In this document: one piece after another, positions 33,242 through 41,772 of the stretch
Numbering within the stretch: the first letter of the stretch is position 1
How the letters are laid out: every line of letters begins with the position of its first letter
Assembly: GCA_006503475.1 (NCBI GenBank)
Contig: RSEH01000063.1
Coordinates: 115,584-179,583 of the forward strand
Length of the DNA stretch: 64,000 nt
Origin: Stentor roeselii
Lineage: Eukaryota; Ciliophora; Heterotrichea; Heterotrichida; Stentoridae
Reading direction: 5' to 3'
Translations under genes and position numbers: made by a program
The notes under the pieces: model-generated
Seen by the model: the letters and a program-made list of their open reading frames with translations, nothing else
What the model was told of the DNA's origin: nothing
The model's database searches: none

Positions 33242-34810
33242 CTATGCTGTCAACATCCTATTCAACTCCTCCGATATATAATCAATCTCCGCTTTCGGAG
33301 GTTCCACTTCTCTAGACTTATCAAAGCTAGGTTTTTTGACATAAGACCTATACCCCCTAGACTCAGTGCTCTGTGCATAAGCCTGATGTTTCTGTTTATT
33401 CTGATAAGTAATCGGGTGTTTCACCATATGTCTTAACTGCCGATAAGCCGTTTGCAAATCAAAAGCTTCACTATACTCTTTCTTCTCAGCCAAAATAAGT
33501 TTCGCCATAAGTCTAAACTCTTCCAACTTGCTTCTACCAGGCCTGACACGTGTGGGGTCTCCATTTCCATCAGCTTCCGTAACAAAGAACAAATTTTTCT
33601 CCCTATTCGGCCTAGAAGACCCAAGATCATTACTAGGAGTGTAAATATCTTTATAAGGCTGTGCTTCAATCGCTGCAGGAAAAATTTCATCATCTGCTTC
33701 TTTTGAATCAATTTCGCTCATGCCTAAAGCTCGCATGTCTTTTGAAAGCTCGACACCGAAAAGTTGATTTTTTATTGCAGAGGTGTAGTCCTGGGCTATG
33801 TACGCAATTGGTCTCGCGTATGGCGCTTTTGAACGCTTTTTGGTGAAGAGGTCTTCGTAGATCACGCTACAGCCGATTTCAGAGGATAAGATGTTTTCGA
33901 GGTCGTGAACTTCTTTAGTTATTGCGAATGGGTTCTTTGTTACGATTAGGATTTGAAGGTTCTTGATTTTTACTGCGAATAATAAGTTTTCGTGACTGTC
34001 TACCCAGTTGTTGGAAAAGTCGAGTTCTCTTAAATGGGAAAAGGAACCCTCGGATAGTAATTCGCTGTGGATTCCTCGTAATTTGTTACGGCTTAGGTCT
34101 AGCTTTTGTAAATGCTTTATTGATGATAGCGATTTGAAGAGAAGACTTGCGGAGACTAGAACTGAATCGGTGGAAAATGAATTGTCTGAGAGGATGAGAG
34201 TTCGGAGAGACCTGAAACCTGACATATCCTCAGGCAAGGTGCACAACTCATTCGAGCTCAAATCCAGAACCTCCAGTTTAGGCAGGCTAAACAAATTCGG
34301 TAAGTCCTTCGAGTGAACCTTATTGAAACTAAGGTTCAAAACCTCTAAACAAACAAAAGCAGGCAAAGGAAGTGCAGGAATCGTCGTGATTTTATTACAC
34401 ATCAGGTTCAATTCAGCTAAACTTTCAAGTCCCACAAGTTTTTCCAGTTTAATAAAGTTATCTGACAGGTCCAATTGACTCAAATTCGTAAAATACTTCA
34501 AATGTTCTTCAACAATCTCACAAATGCCTTGTCCGCTGAGCTTCGCGACAATGGCCTCGCTTGGATTTTCTACTTTGCAGAATTCAATTAAAAGAAAACC
34601 GTCAAGTACTTTGTTGTAAGCTTTTGTTTTGAATGAATTCGGAGTTTCTTTGTAGAAGTTGTTGAATGGGTTTTTTCGAAGGTTCCGAACTCGCTTAGGA
34701 TTTGATGGCTGGATTTCGGCGTTTAAGTCGTGTACACGGATTGGGAATGAGTGGAGTTTGTCGTTGCTGCGCATTCGAGTTTGTGCTAGGAATGTTGAGG
34801 AAACTGCCAT
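33242..34810 (-). CDS. Leucine-rich repeat protein, XRRA1-like
   Basis: 522 residues. After a basic N-terminus, a short DGFLLIEFCKVENPSEA / LSGQGICEIVEEHL block precedes about eight LRRs (~115-300; LSQLDLSDNFI, LAELNLMCNKI, LEVLNLSFNKV, LEVLDLSSNEL, LRTLILSDNSF, LQKLDLSRNKL, LRELDFSNNWV). The SGQG block and repeat layout resemble XRRA1. The C-terminal ~220 residues are charged, without a recognised domain, ending EELNRMLTA. XRRA1-like proteins are often found in ciliated organisms, but a ciliary role is inference. Confidence 0.75.
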   Translation of the reverse strand: MAVSSTFLAQTRMRSNDKLHSFPIRVHDLNAEIQPSNPKRVRNLRKNPFNNFYKETPNSFKTKAYNKVLDGFLLIEFCKVENPSEAIVAKLSGQGICEIVEEHLKYFTNLSQLDLSDNFIKLEKLVGLESLAELNLMCNKITTIPALPLPAFVCLEVLNLSFNKVHSKDLPNLFSLPKLEVLDLSSNELCTLPEDMSGFRSLRTLILSDNSFSTDSVLVSASLLFKSLSSIKHLQKLDLSRNKLRGIHSELLSEGSFSHLRELDFSNNWVDSHENLLFAVKIKNLQILIVTKNPFAITKEVHDLENILSSEIGCSVIYEDLFTKKRSKAPYARPIAYIAQDYTSAIKNQLFGVELSKDMRALGMSEIDSKEADDEIFPAAIEAQPYKDIYTPSNDLGSSRPNREKNLFFVTEADGNGDPTRVRPGRSKLEEFRLMAKLILAEKKEYSEAFDLQTAYRQLRHMVKHPITYQNKQKHQAYAQSTESRGYRSYVKKPSFDKSREVEPPKAEIDYISEELNRMLTA

Positions 34811-34947
34811 TTATATGATTTCGAATGTTTTGATGTTATTACTTTGAAGGATGAGTTAATCCATCACGATTCCCTTATTCCATAATAACTTATCAATCCA
34901 TATCACCTCTAATCCATTTTTCAAAAACCCAAATCATTACTTCTAAT

Positions 34948-35775
34948 CTAATCAATACTACTAGGAAGTAGCCTAAAAACAACCGATGTGTGAAAATCCG
35001 ACTTACCCGACAAATTAGGTTTGTGAAAAATCGGCAAATAAGTATCCTGATACAAAGAAGTATTTTTCGAATTCACATTCGATATCCAAGATGTAATTTC
35101 TCCATTTCCCTTCAACCCCCTAACAGCCCTCAACTTGGGCGACTCATTAAAATTTTCCTTTTTGGTCCTAACAACACTTTCAACATAACTTTCCGATCGT
35201 TTTTGCTGAAACTTCTCCTCTCTTATCTTCCGAGGGGCTTTCAAAGGTGACTGCGACTTTCCCACCTGAGCAGCTTTGACCCAAGAGTAGCATTCTCGAT
35301 GCGAAGAAGTAGGAAAAGCTTCTTGAGACCTGAAGACCGAGTAAATTCCTCTTAAAAATATAAGAACTAGGTTCTGATAGTAAAAATCATCTTTCAACAT
35401 AAGCCAACTTTCGATATTTTCAAGAGTTTTCAAAGACAAGACTTCAGAACATTTGAGTTCTGAAAGTTTTTTATACTTAAAAATTCCTGTTTCAGGTCCT
35501 TGTTCCTTGCAGAATTCCGAGTTGTAGTTAGACTTCAAGTACTTCTTCTTCAACTGGTCAACTGTTGACAGGACTGAGTCGTTTTGAGCAGGTCTCGGGC
35601 GGAATTTTTTAAGACCTTCATGTTTTTGTATGGAATAAACAACTTTCAGTCCTTTAATCTCGTTTTTTGTAGCTGATGAAAGAAAAGTCTCGATAAAGGG
35701 GAAGACTTTTTCTGATAGGACTTGATGACAGAGAGATTTTAATGATTTTTCAGTTATTTCTGAGGATTCGACCAT
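34948..35775 (-). CDS. Hypothetical protein
   Basis: 275 residues from ATG (MVESSEITEKSLKSLCHQVL). The N-terminal ~170 residues look globular and helical (VLSEKVFPFIETFLSS, ESWLMLKDDFYYQNLVLIFLRGIYSVF). The C-terminal third is basic and Ser-rich. No family recognised. The start is only 27 nt from the divergent start of the COPI-associated gene at 35803. Confidence 0.7.
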   Translation of the reverse strand: MVESSEITEKSLKSLCHQVLSEKVFPFIETFLSSATKNEIKGLKVVYSIQKHEGLKKFRPRPAQNDSVLSTVDQLKKKYLKSNYNSEFCKEQGPETGIFKYKKLSELKCSEVLSLKTLENIESWLMLKDDFYYQNLVLIFLRGIYSVFRSQEAFPTSSHRECYSWVKAAQVGKSQSPLKAPRKIREEKFQQKRSESYVESVVRTKKENFNESPKLRAVRGLKGNGEITSWISNVNSKNTSLYQDTYLPIFHKPNLSGKSDFHTSVVFRLLPSSID

Positions 35776-35802
35776 TTTAGATTTATTGATTTCAACGTTA
35801 TA

Positions 35803-36276
35803 ATGAATTACTCGGTCATGTCCTCGGCTCCTGCACCTCGACAGGAATGTGCTTTGAGGACTTTGTGTATTTTAAGTGGATTGGGACTTGCTACTGATGG
35901 AATTGTTTTGTTTTTGATATCGAGGACTGAGTCGACTCTTCAATTTTTACTCCAGAGTTATTATATGTAAAGTTTATGAAGATTGTTTGGAGTTCTCATT
36001 GTTTTGATTGAACTTGAATTGAAAGTTATTAAAAAGTACTGGAGGTTTCTTATTCAAGTGTTTGGAAAGGGAATGTTTTACTTGTTGTAAGGAGTAAATA
36101 GTGCGGGATCTATGTGCATTTATGGAGATTTTGTGTAGACGGTAAATAGGTTCACTTATTTGATTGGAGCACTGCTTATTGTCACTGGGGTTTTTATTCT
36201 TTGTTGCAGGCCGAAGTATGGAGTACCTCAAGCTTCTGACCCGCCTGATGAGAAGGGCAAGAGAATCGATATTTAA
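35803..36276 (+). CDS. COPI-associated (TVP15-type) four-TM membrane protein
   Basis: A 142-residue protein appears only after three 15-nt phase-2 introns are removed. It starts MNYSVMSSAPAPRQE and ends PPDEKGKRIDI at TAA 36274-36276. It has four hydrophobic helices: LCILSGLGLATDGIVLFLI, QSYYILFGVLIVLIELEL, VFGKGMFYLLF..CIYG (across intron 2) and FTYLIGALLIVTGVFILCC. The FGKGMFYL motif between helices and the overall size fit COPI-associated/TVP15-like Golgi membrane proteins. Each intron carries a stop, so the longest unspliced frame is about 55 codons. All three junctions keep frame and hydrophobicity, which strongly supports the model. Confidence 0.85.
35967..35981 (+). other. 15-nt intron 1 of the COPI-associated gene
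   Basis: gtaaagtttatgaag, phase 2, in-frame TAA. Splicing joins QSYY to ILFGVLIVL. Confidence 0.85.
36087..36101 (+). other. 15-nt intron 2 of the COPI-associated gene
   Basis: gtaaggagtaaatag, phase 2, in-frame TAA. Splicing joins GMFYL to FAGSMCIYG. Confidence 0.85.
36135..36149 (+). other. 15-nt intron 3 of the COPI-associated gene
   Basis: gtagacggtaaatag, phase 2, in-frame TAG. A 17-nt alternative starting two bases earlier would break the frame. Confidence 0.82.
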
Positions 36277-36359
36277 TAAGAAAATTTGTGAAAGTTTTAA
36301 TGTTTTTTATTATTTTGAAGAATATTTTAATGAGAAAAAAACGATTTGATTATACCTGT

Positions 36360-36673
36360 GGTATTCAAACTATTTATTCAAAGATAGTTTCAATCAACAG
36401 TTACACCTTGATAAACTTTCCAGGTATTCGAACTATTTATCTAAAACTATTTTCTATCAATAGTTACACCTTTATCAACTTTCCGGTATTTAAACTATTT
36501 ATTTAAAACTATTATCTATCAATAGTTACACTTTAATCAATTTTCCTGGTATTCAAACTATTTATTCAAAGATAATTTATATCAATAGTTACATCTTAAT
36601 CAGCTTTCCTGGTATTCAAACTATTTATTCAAAACTATTTTCTATCAATAGTTACACCTTAATTAACTTTCCC
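36360..36673 (+). repeat. Minisatellite, five copies of a 62-63 bp unit
   Basis: Units beginning ggtattcaaac or ggtattcgaac start at 36360, 36423, 36485, 36548 and 36611. Each contains tctatcaatagttac or a close variant and ends in ctttcc. Copies differ by a few substitutions. The array fills the gap between the convergent COPI-associated and coiled-coil genes, and its last copy contains the stop codon and last few codons of the latter. Confidence 0.92.
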
Positions 36674-37495
36674 ATTCAACCCAGTACTCTTAGATCTCTG
36701 ATTCGCCGGAACCTGTTTGCTTCTAGGGTTAATAGCAGGTAAAGGTTCATTCATTTTCCTAATCGAATAAATCCAAAGATCCTTATGAAAAGATGTCTCA
36801 TCTTCCTCCTCCTTACTTTCAACTTCCACTTCCTCAAACCTTCCAACTTTAACCTCCTCAACCACCTGAGCGGGTTTCCTCTTCCTTTTATTCTTATTCC
36901 CTAAAAAAATATCCCTATCTGCCCCTTACAACTTATGCATGATATCTCTAATAACCTTATCCTTTTCTTCCAGTTCTTTCCTCAACCCCACAATTTCGCC
37001 TTGACTTTCACTTGACAAGTTTTCCAAAAGAGAAATTTTTTCATCAGTTGTCAATTTTTTTGATTGAATTATTTCTTCTAATGTTTCTTGTTTTTTTTGC
37101 TTGGGTTTCTTGAATTCCGGGTGTCTATGAAGAAGAGATTTTATGACTGGCTTCTCGAATTCTGAGAGTTTTTTTGAGAGGAGAAGAGAATTGTTAGAAA
37201 TTATTACGATCCAAGGTAGTTCTGAGACTTGTAGTTCTGAAAAGGATTTTAATGAAGACCCTCCGTTAAAGGATTCCATTGATTCTGGCTCTTTTTGTTT
37301 CCAGAGATGGACTTTTTTGCTTTCTTCGCCGATGTAGATCCCTGTGGCTTTTAAGAGGGAATTTGATAGGTCTTTTGGAAGTTCTTTGAGCAGGAGGATG
37401 TCTTTGAGTGAGAAGAATAGAAGGAGTGTTGGGGAAGAGTAGGTTAGTCTTACTGGCTCTGATGTGTACAGGTCGGTTAGCTTAAGTTTTTCCAT
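36659..37495 (-). CDS. Hypothetical coiled-coil protein whose 3' end lies in a minisatellite
   Basis: Two frames join by a 15-nt phase-2 intron into about 273 residues. The N-terminal ~125 residues look globular (YSSPTLLLFFSLKDILLLKEL, LPWIVIISNNSLLLSKKL). Residues ~135-190 are coiled coil (LLENLSSES, GLRKELEEKDKVIRDIM). The tail after the intron is very basic and then acidic (GNKNKRKRKPAQ, EEVEVESKEEEDE), ending LNGKVN. The stop TAA at 36659-36661 and the last codons lie inside the last minisatellite copy, so the C-terminus may have been created or altered by repeat expansion. No family recognised. Confidence 0.75.
36915..36929 (-). other. 15-nt intron in the coiled-coil gene
   Basis: Minus strand gtaaggggcagatag, phase 2, in-frame TAA. 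Splicing joins IMHKL to DIFLGNKNK. Confidence 0.85.
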
Positions 37496-37924
37496 TTATT
37501 CGGCTTGGAAGATATTGGATGAGTTTTATGTTGGGAAGAGAAGATTTTGAAGGGTTAGATTAGTTTAAAAGAAGAATTTTTAGAATTAGAGTTGGTCGAA
37601 TTTGGATTTTTTATTTGAAGGGTTTATAGAAAAAGATACGGATTTAGTTGAGATTGGGTTTATTCATTATTGGGATTATTAATGTTTGGATAGGAATTTC
37701 AAAGGATATGGAAATAATGAATGTTTCAGAGGAATGTTCAATATGATAGAAAATTATAAAGAATGATAAAATCCTTTCAATAATTCTTTATCTTGTGTTT
37801 CAAATACTAAACTATTATGAATTATTTCTTATTAAAGTCATTTATCATGCTTAACAATTAGCTAAACTATTATTAATTATTTCTTATGAAAGTTATTTAT
37901 CATCTTTGCCAATCAGCATCTAAT
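37496..37924. other. Intergenic region
   Basis: Spacer upstream of the coiled-coil gene and downstream of the RING-UBL gene. First ~200 bases T/G-rich. A short imperfect duplication (aaactattatgaattatttcttat / aaactattattaattatttctta) lies near 37809 and 37864. No gene seen. Confidence 0.5.
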
Positions 37925-38404
37925 TTATACTTTCTTTATCCTGATCCAACTGACTAAAAATAAAATGTCTCCATCTTCCACTCCAGCCTGATCCAACCTT
38001 TCCTCATCTTTCAAAACAATCCCATTGAACAAAATAAGCTGATCCCTAATCCTAAGTTGATTTTTCCTTCCCAAATTTTCTTTAATAAAAGCGACATTAT
38101 CCTCAGGCCTGACTGAAATTCCGAAATTATTTCCATTCAAAGTCCTAACAACAACTTTAAAACTTTCTTGATCATTGCAACTTTTATTCCCAGACTCAAA
38201 CATCTGAAAAAACTTTTCAGGTTGATTATTCCTAATAAGTTGTTCAACATCAGAAGTGATCTTCAAACAAGCAGGGCACTTAACCTGGCTATTATTTTTT
38301 AGATAAAGATTGAGACACCCACTACAAACAACATGTTTACAGTCCAAAGTGACAGGAAGTATAAGAATCTTGTCGTATTTTCCAAAGCAGACAGGGCATA
38401 TCAT
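37925..38404 (-). CDS. RING finger plus C-terminal ubiquitin-like domain protein
   Basis: 159 residues. The protein starts directly with a RING (MICPVCFGKYD, LDCKHVVCSGC, KCPACLKI; residues ~3-46). Residues ~80-155 resemble a ubiquitin-like fold (FKVVVRTLNGNNFGISVRPEDNVAFIKENL, IRDQLILFNGIVLKDEERLDQAGVEDGDILFLV). RING followed by UBL is the reverse of Parkin. Probably a small E3 ligase or an E3 regulated by its own UBL. The ATG must be at 38404 because the first zinc Cys follows two residues later, leaving just 14 nt after the stop of the upstream same-strand gene. Confidence 0.85.
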   Translation of the reverse strand: MICPVCFGKYDKILILPVTLDCKHVVCSGCLNLYLKNNSQVKCPACLKITSDVEQLIRNNQPEKFFQMFESGNKSCNDQESFKVVVRTLNGNNFGISVRPEDNVAFIKENLGRKNQLRIRDQLILFNGIVLKDEERLDQAGVEDGDILFLVSWIRIKKV

Positions 38405-38418
38405 GTATTATTAAACAA

Positions 38419-40800
38419 TTATAAAGAATACGCGATTTTTGAGACTATCACCATTAGTTCCTCTAGGTTTAGATGAGGTTTCACGTCATTTAAACCTGTT
38501 TGAAGCATCGGGACTGATAGTTGAAGGTCTCGAATGCTGAAGACGCTGTAAATCCGGAGGTCTTGTCGAAGTTTCTTTAAAAGACGTGGAATGTCTGGAG
38601 GCGTCTCTGATGAAGTCTTGTTTATTGAGCAGATTCCGAAGAACTTGTTCAAAATTTTCGCGACTAAAGAGTTTAGAAGGTCTTTTTCAGTTTTTTCGAA
38701 TTTCTCTGGGTGTAGCTCAGGACTTGCTTCGAGAAAAGAGTCTTTTGACTTACCTTTTTCTTTTAATTGAATTGATTTTATCATTTCCTTTAAAACCTCG
38801 ATTTTTCTGTCTTTTTCGTAGAGTTCTTTTAAGAGTTTGTCAGTTTTTTCATCGGTTTTTGGAAGTTCTAACTTGTTTTGGTTTAACTCGTTGAGGGTCT
38901 TTTCGAGTTTTAAGATGTTTTTCTTGGATTTCAGTAAAATTGTGTCTTTTTTCCAGAATTCTTCGTGTAAGGACTGGATGTTTGTGGTTAAATTTTGGTT
39001 TTGGCTTAGAAGTTTCGAGAGTTCTTTCTTTTTATCTTCGAGTTGACTTGAGAGGGTCTTGTTTTTTCCTTTGAGTTCAATGTTTTCCTTTTCAAAAAGG
39101 TTTTTCACTTCTAAAACTTTCCTCATTTTTTCCTCGTTTTTTCCTAAAAGACTATCAGAATTAATGATTTTTGATGAAAGAGAAGTGATTTTTCCTTCTT
39201 TTCTAGAAATTTCAAGTCTTAAAGTTTGGATCTCGGCTCTTAGAGAATCGTTGAAGTCCTGTAAGGTCTTCATGGAAAGATTTAAATTTTCAAGACTTTG
39301 CTGGTGTCCTTTGTGAATATCAGAAATAAGTTCTTTTAAAGCGAAAATCTCATCATTTAAAGGTTTTTGTTGATTTTCAATGATCCTGAGTTCCCTTTCA
39401 GCTTTTTCCAGTCGATCCGAAAGTTCTTTTTTGCCTCTGCCATTTTTTTTCTCTTTCTTCAAAAAATCAAGATTTTCATCAAATTTCAAATTTTTTCTTT
39501 TTCTTACAATTTCTTCAAGTTCACTGAATTTTTCTCTAATTTTCGCAGTTTTAAGCCATTCTTTTTCAATAAGCTCAACTTTTTCAACACCTTCCAACCC
39601 ATCCAAAGGAATCTCTTCAGGTTTTTTCCAGTCATTTAACAGTTCTGCTGATTTTTCTTTGACAAATTCAGCAAAAGCTTGCAAGTCTTCAACAGCGATT
39701 ACTAAATTTTTAACTGCTACTTTTGCATCTTCTTCTTTTTTTTCTGCATTTCGAAAGGCTCGGATGTATTCATTTAAAGAGCCTTCAAGTTCTGGAAGAG
39801 ATGCTGCTTTGACTTCACTTTCATAAGATCTTATTTTCAGGGTTTCTAAGTCGGTATTTAACTTTTCGATTTTTTCGTTTAGGTCTGAGTTTAACTTTTT
39901 GAATTGCTTGATTATTTCAGAGAGCTTTTGAATGTCTTCGAGCATTCCTTGAGCTTCTTCGTCTTTGCTTTTTAGTTGGGATCTGAGAAGGTCGTTTTCT
40001 TCTTGGATACTTTCTACAAGATTTTGGAGTTGGTCTTTGTCGTCTGATGAGTTTTGGGTTGTTATTTTTAAGGTTTCTGAAAGGTCTTCGAACTCTTGGA
40101 TTAGGATTAGTCTTTCTTTTTCGAGATCTGTGACTCTTTGTTGAAGGGTCTTCAATCTAATCAAATCTTCATTTTCAAGTTTTACCGACTTACTCGAAGT
40201 TTTCATTTGAATGAGTTCTTTCGTAAGTTCCTCAATCATTAAATCTCGTGACTGAATCTGCAAAAAAGCCTCATCATTTACCCCACTTTGATCCTCAAGC
40301 ATTTCCAAAACTCTTCTTCTTGACTTGATTTTACTTTCAATTATTTCACTATTCTCTAATTTCGAAGGACTTTTTTGAATGGATCTCGTATTTTCCTTGA
40401 TGATGCTTTTTTGGACTTTTGGCTTCGAAGGACTTGAAAAGTTGCGAAAATGAAGAATGTCTTTAGTGGAAGCTTTGTCATTTTGACTTAAATTCATCAG
40501 ATTTTGTGAAGATTCAGGCGATTGTCGTGAGTTTGACTTTAAAGAAGAAGTCAAACCTGATTGAATAGGCTTTTCTTCACCGCTTCTTCTTGAATGAGAT
40601 GATTTGACAAGCTCTTGTGTAACGAATGATCCTGGGTGAGGGGCGGAAGGCTCGGGTTTTGATTTGATTGGAGAGTTGTTTGATGTTGTTGAGGAATTTG
40701 ATGGCAAAACTACTGCCTGCGGTGGGGGAATCGGCTTTTGTGAATCTGGTGCTGAAGGTTTGGATGGTGTTTTTTTTTGTTGTTTAGAAGGAGAGGACAT
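38419..40800 (-). CDS. Long coiled-coil protein
   Basis: About 793 residues from ATG 40800 (MSSPSKQQKKTPSKPS), which sits in an AATAAAAATG context; the frame continues upstream only with non-ATG codons. Residues 1-150 are Ser/Pro/Lys-rich and probably disordered. From ~160 to ~690 the protein is almost continuous Leu/Glu/Lys heptad coiled coil. A small non-coil C-terminal region (LVAKILNKFFGICS, PDIPRLLKKLRQDLRIYSVF) may be a conserved end domain. Such proteins are common in basal-body and cortical structures of ciliates, but I cannot name a family. Its stop is 14 nt from the start of the RING-UBL gene. Confidence 0.85.
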   Translation of the reverse strand: MSSPSKQQKKTPSKPSAPDSQKPIPPPQAVVLPSNSSTTSNNSPIKSKPEPSAPHPGSFVTQELVKSSHSRRSGEEKPIQSGLTSSLKSNSRQSPESSQNLMNLSQNDKASTKDILHFRNFSSPSKPKVQKSIIKENTRSIQKSPSKLENSEIIESKIKSRRRVLEMLEDQSGVNDEAFLQIQSRDLMIEELTKELIQMKTSSKSVKLENEDLIRLKTLQQRVTDLEKERLILIQEFEDLSETLKITTQNSSDDKDQLQNLVESIQEENDLLRSQLKSKDEEAQGMLEDIQKLSEIIKQFKKLNSDLNEKIEKLNTDLETLKIRSYESEVKAASLPELEGSLNEYIRAFRNAEKKEEDAKVAVKNLVIAVEDLQAFAEFVKEKSAELLNDWKKPEEIPLDGLEGVEKVELIEKEWLKTAKIREKFSELEEIVRKRKNLKFDENLDFLKKEKKNGRGKKELSDRLEKAERELRIIENQQKPLNDEIFALKELISDIHKGHQQSLENLNLSMKTLQDFNDSLRAEIQTLRLEISRKEGKITSLSSKIINSDSLLGKNEEKMRKVLEVKNLFEKENIELKGKNKTLSSQLEDKKKELSKLLSQNQNLTTNIQSLHEEFWKKDTILLKSKKNILKLEKTLNELNQNKLELPKTDEKTDKLLKELYEKDRKIEVLKEMIKSIQLKEKGKSKDSFLEASPELHPEKFEKTEKDLLNSLVAKILNKFFGICSINKTSSETPPDIPRLLKKLRQDLRIYSVFSIRDLQLSVPMLQTGLNDVKPHLNLEELMVIVSKIAYSL

Positions 40801-40904
40801 TTTTATTAGAGACGTAAGAATTATCTTTGAATGAATCAAAGTTCCTGCGTTAGTCCTCCCAAAAGCTAAAAATTACCATTCTTTAAATATTTACTTATAT
40901 GTCA

Positions 40905-41285
40905 TTATAGAGTCAGCCTACATAAAGGGCAAGATGAGTGATTTTCAAGCCAAGGATCAATACATCCTTCATGAAACCTGTGATTGCAGCCAAGTTGAAC
41001 TGCTTGAGTCATCGTTTCATAGCAAATTGGGCAGTCTTCTAAACAATTTACTAAATTTTTAGGTATAAAAGTCCCGCCGTTTAAGTAAGTCATGACTTGC
41101 ATCATAAAGTCTGAATTGACTGAAGATTCAACAACAGGAAGTGAAGACAAATCAAGGAAAAAGCTCTGAGCATCTTCACTGAACTCTTCTGTGAGTTCGT
41201 ATTCACATTTTGAACAGGCTGGAATAGAGTTCGAAAAAGGAACTCTGCATAAGTGGCACCAATACAAAGATTCTACCGCGCTCAT
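40905..41285 (-). CDS. RING-H2 E3 ubiquitin ligase (RNF115/126-like)
   Basis: 126 residues. An N-terminal zinc ribbon (WCHLCRVPF...CSKCEYELTEEF) is followed by a linker and a C-terminal RING-H2 (CPICYETMTQAVQLGCNHRFHEGCIDPWLENHSSCPLC). This order is that of RNF115/RNF126-type ligases, which use the zinc ribbon to bind ubiquitin. The protein is much shorter than the animal members (~300 residues) but both functional ends are present. Metal ligands of the RING appear complete. Confidence 0.88.
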   Translation of the reverse strand: MSAVESLYWCHLCRVPFSNSIPACSKCEYELTEEFSEDAQSFFLDLSSLPVVESSVNSDFMMQVMTYLNGGTFIPKNLVNCLEDCPICYETMTQAVQLGCNHRFHEGCIDPWLENHSSCPLCRLTL

Positions 41286-41772
41286 ATTTAAATATGAATT
41301 GAATTGTGATTATGAAACCTATTCATGAGTTTCAAGTGACAATCAATGAGATCTGGTATTTAAAAGTGGTAAACAACTAGTTTATCTAATTCAAAAACTT
41401 TCTATCAACTCTACCCTTTCTTTATCTTTATAAATAAAAATATTAAGTTTTAGGTCTAAAGTTCAAAAAAGTTAATCTTGTAATAAATTTGCTAAATTCT
41501 TTCAATCCTGATGATTATTCTATTTTTCTCAAAGTATGGATATCATCAAATCTTTTCTCTGCAAGCCTAAGCGACATGATCAAAGATAATTAATCATAAA
41601 AAACATAATTTAAAGAATAATTTTTCAAACTAATCACATGTCTTCCTGAGTCTAGACTGAAGAGAATATAAGAAATAATCAATAGAGAATGATTTTTTAG
41701 ATATATTTAAGGAAATTTTATGAAGAATGGTGAAATTATTAAAATTTCTCTGTAATAAGGTTATTATTAACA
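41286..41772. other. Divergent intergenic region
   Basis: Between the RING-H2 gene (-) and the F-box/LRR gene (+). AT-rich, no gene or RNA recognised. Confidence 0.6.

Noticed and set aside
36360-36673. CRISPR-like array
   Set aside because: The whole 62-63 bp unit is repeated with drift; there are no unique spacers and the context is eukaryotic.
38401-40839. RING-UBL and long coiled-coil genes as one fused gene
   Set aside because: An in-frame TAA and 14 nt without a GT-AG pair separate them; no tiny intron can join the frames.
40801-40839. N-terminal extension of the long coiled-coil protein
   Set aside because: It begins with TTG; the first ATG is at 40800 in a typical A-rich context. 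The same reasoning moved the starts of the genes at 17927, 46960 and 55618.
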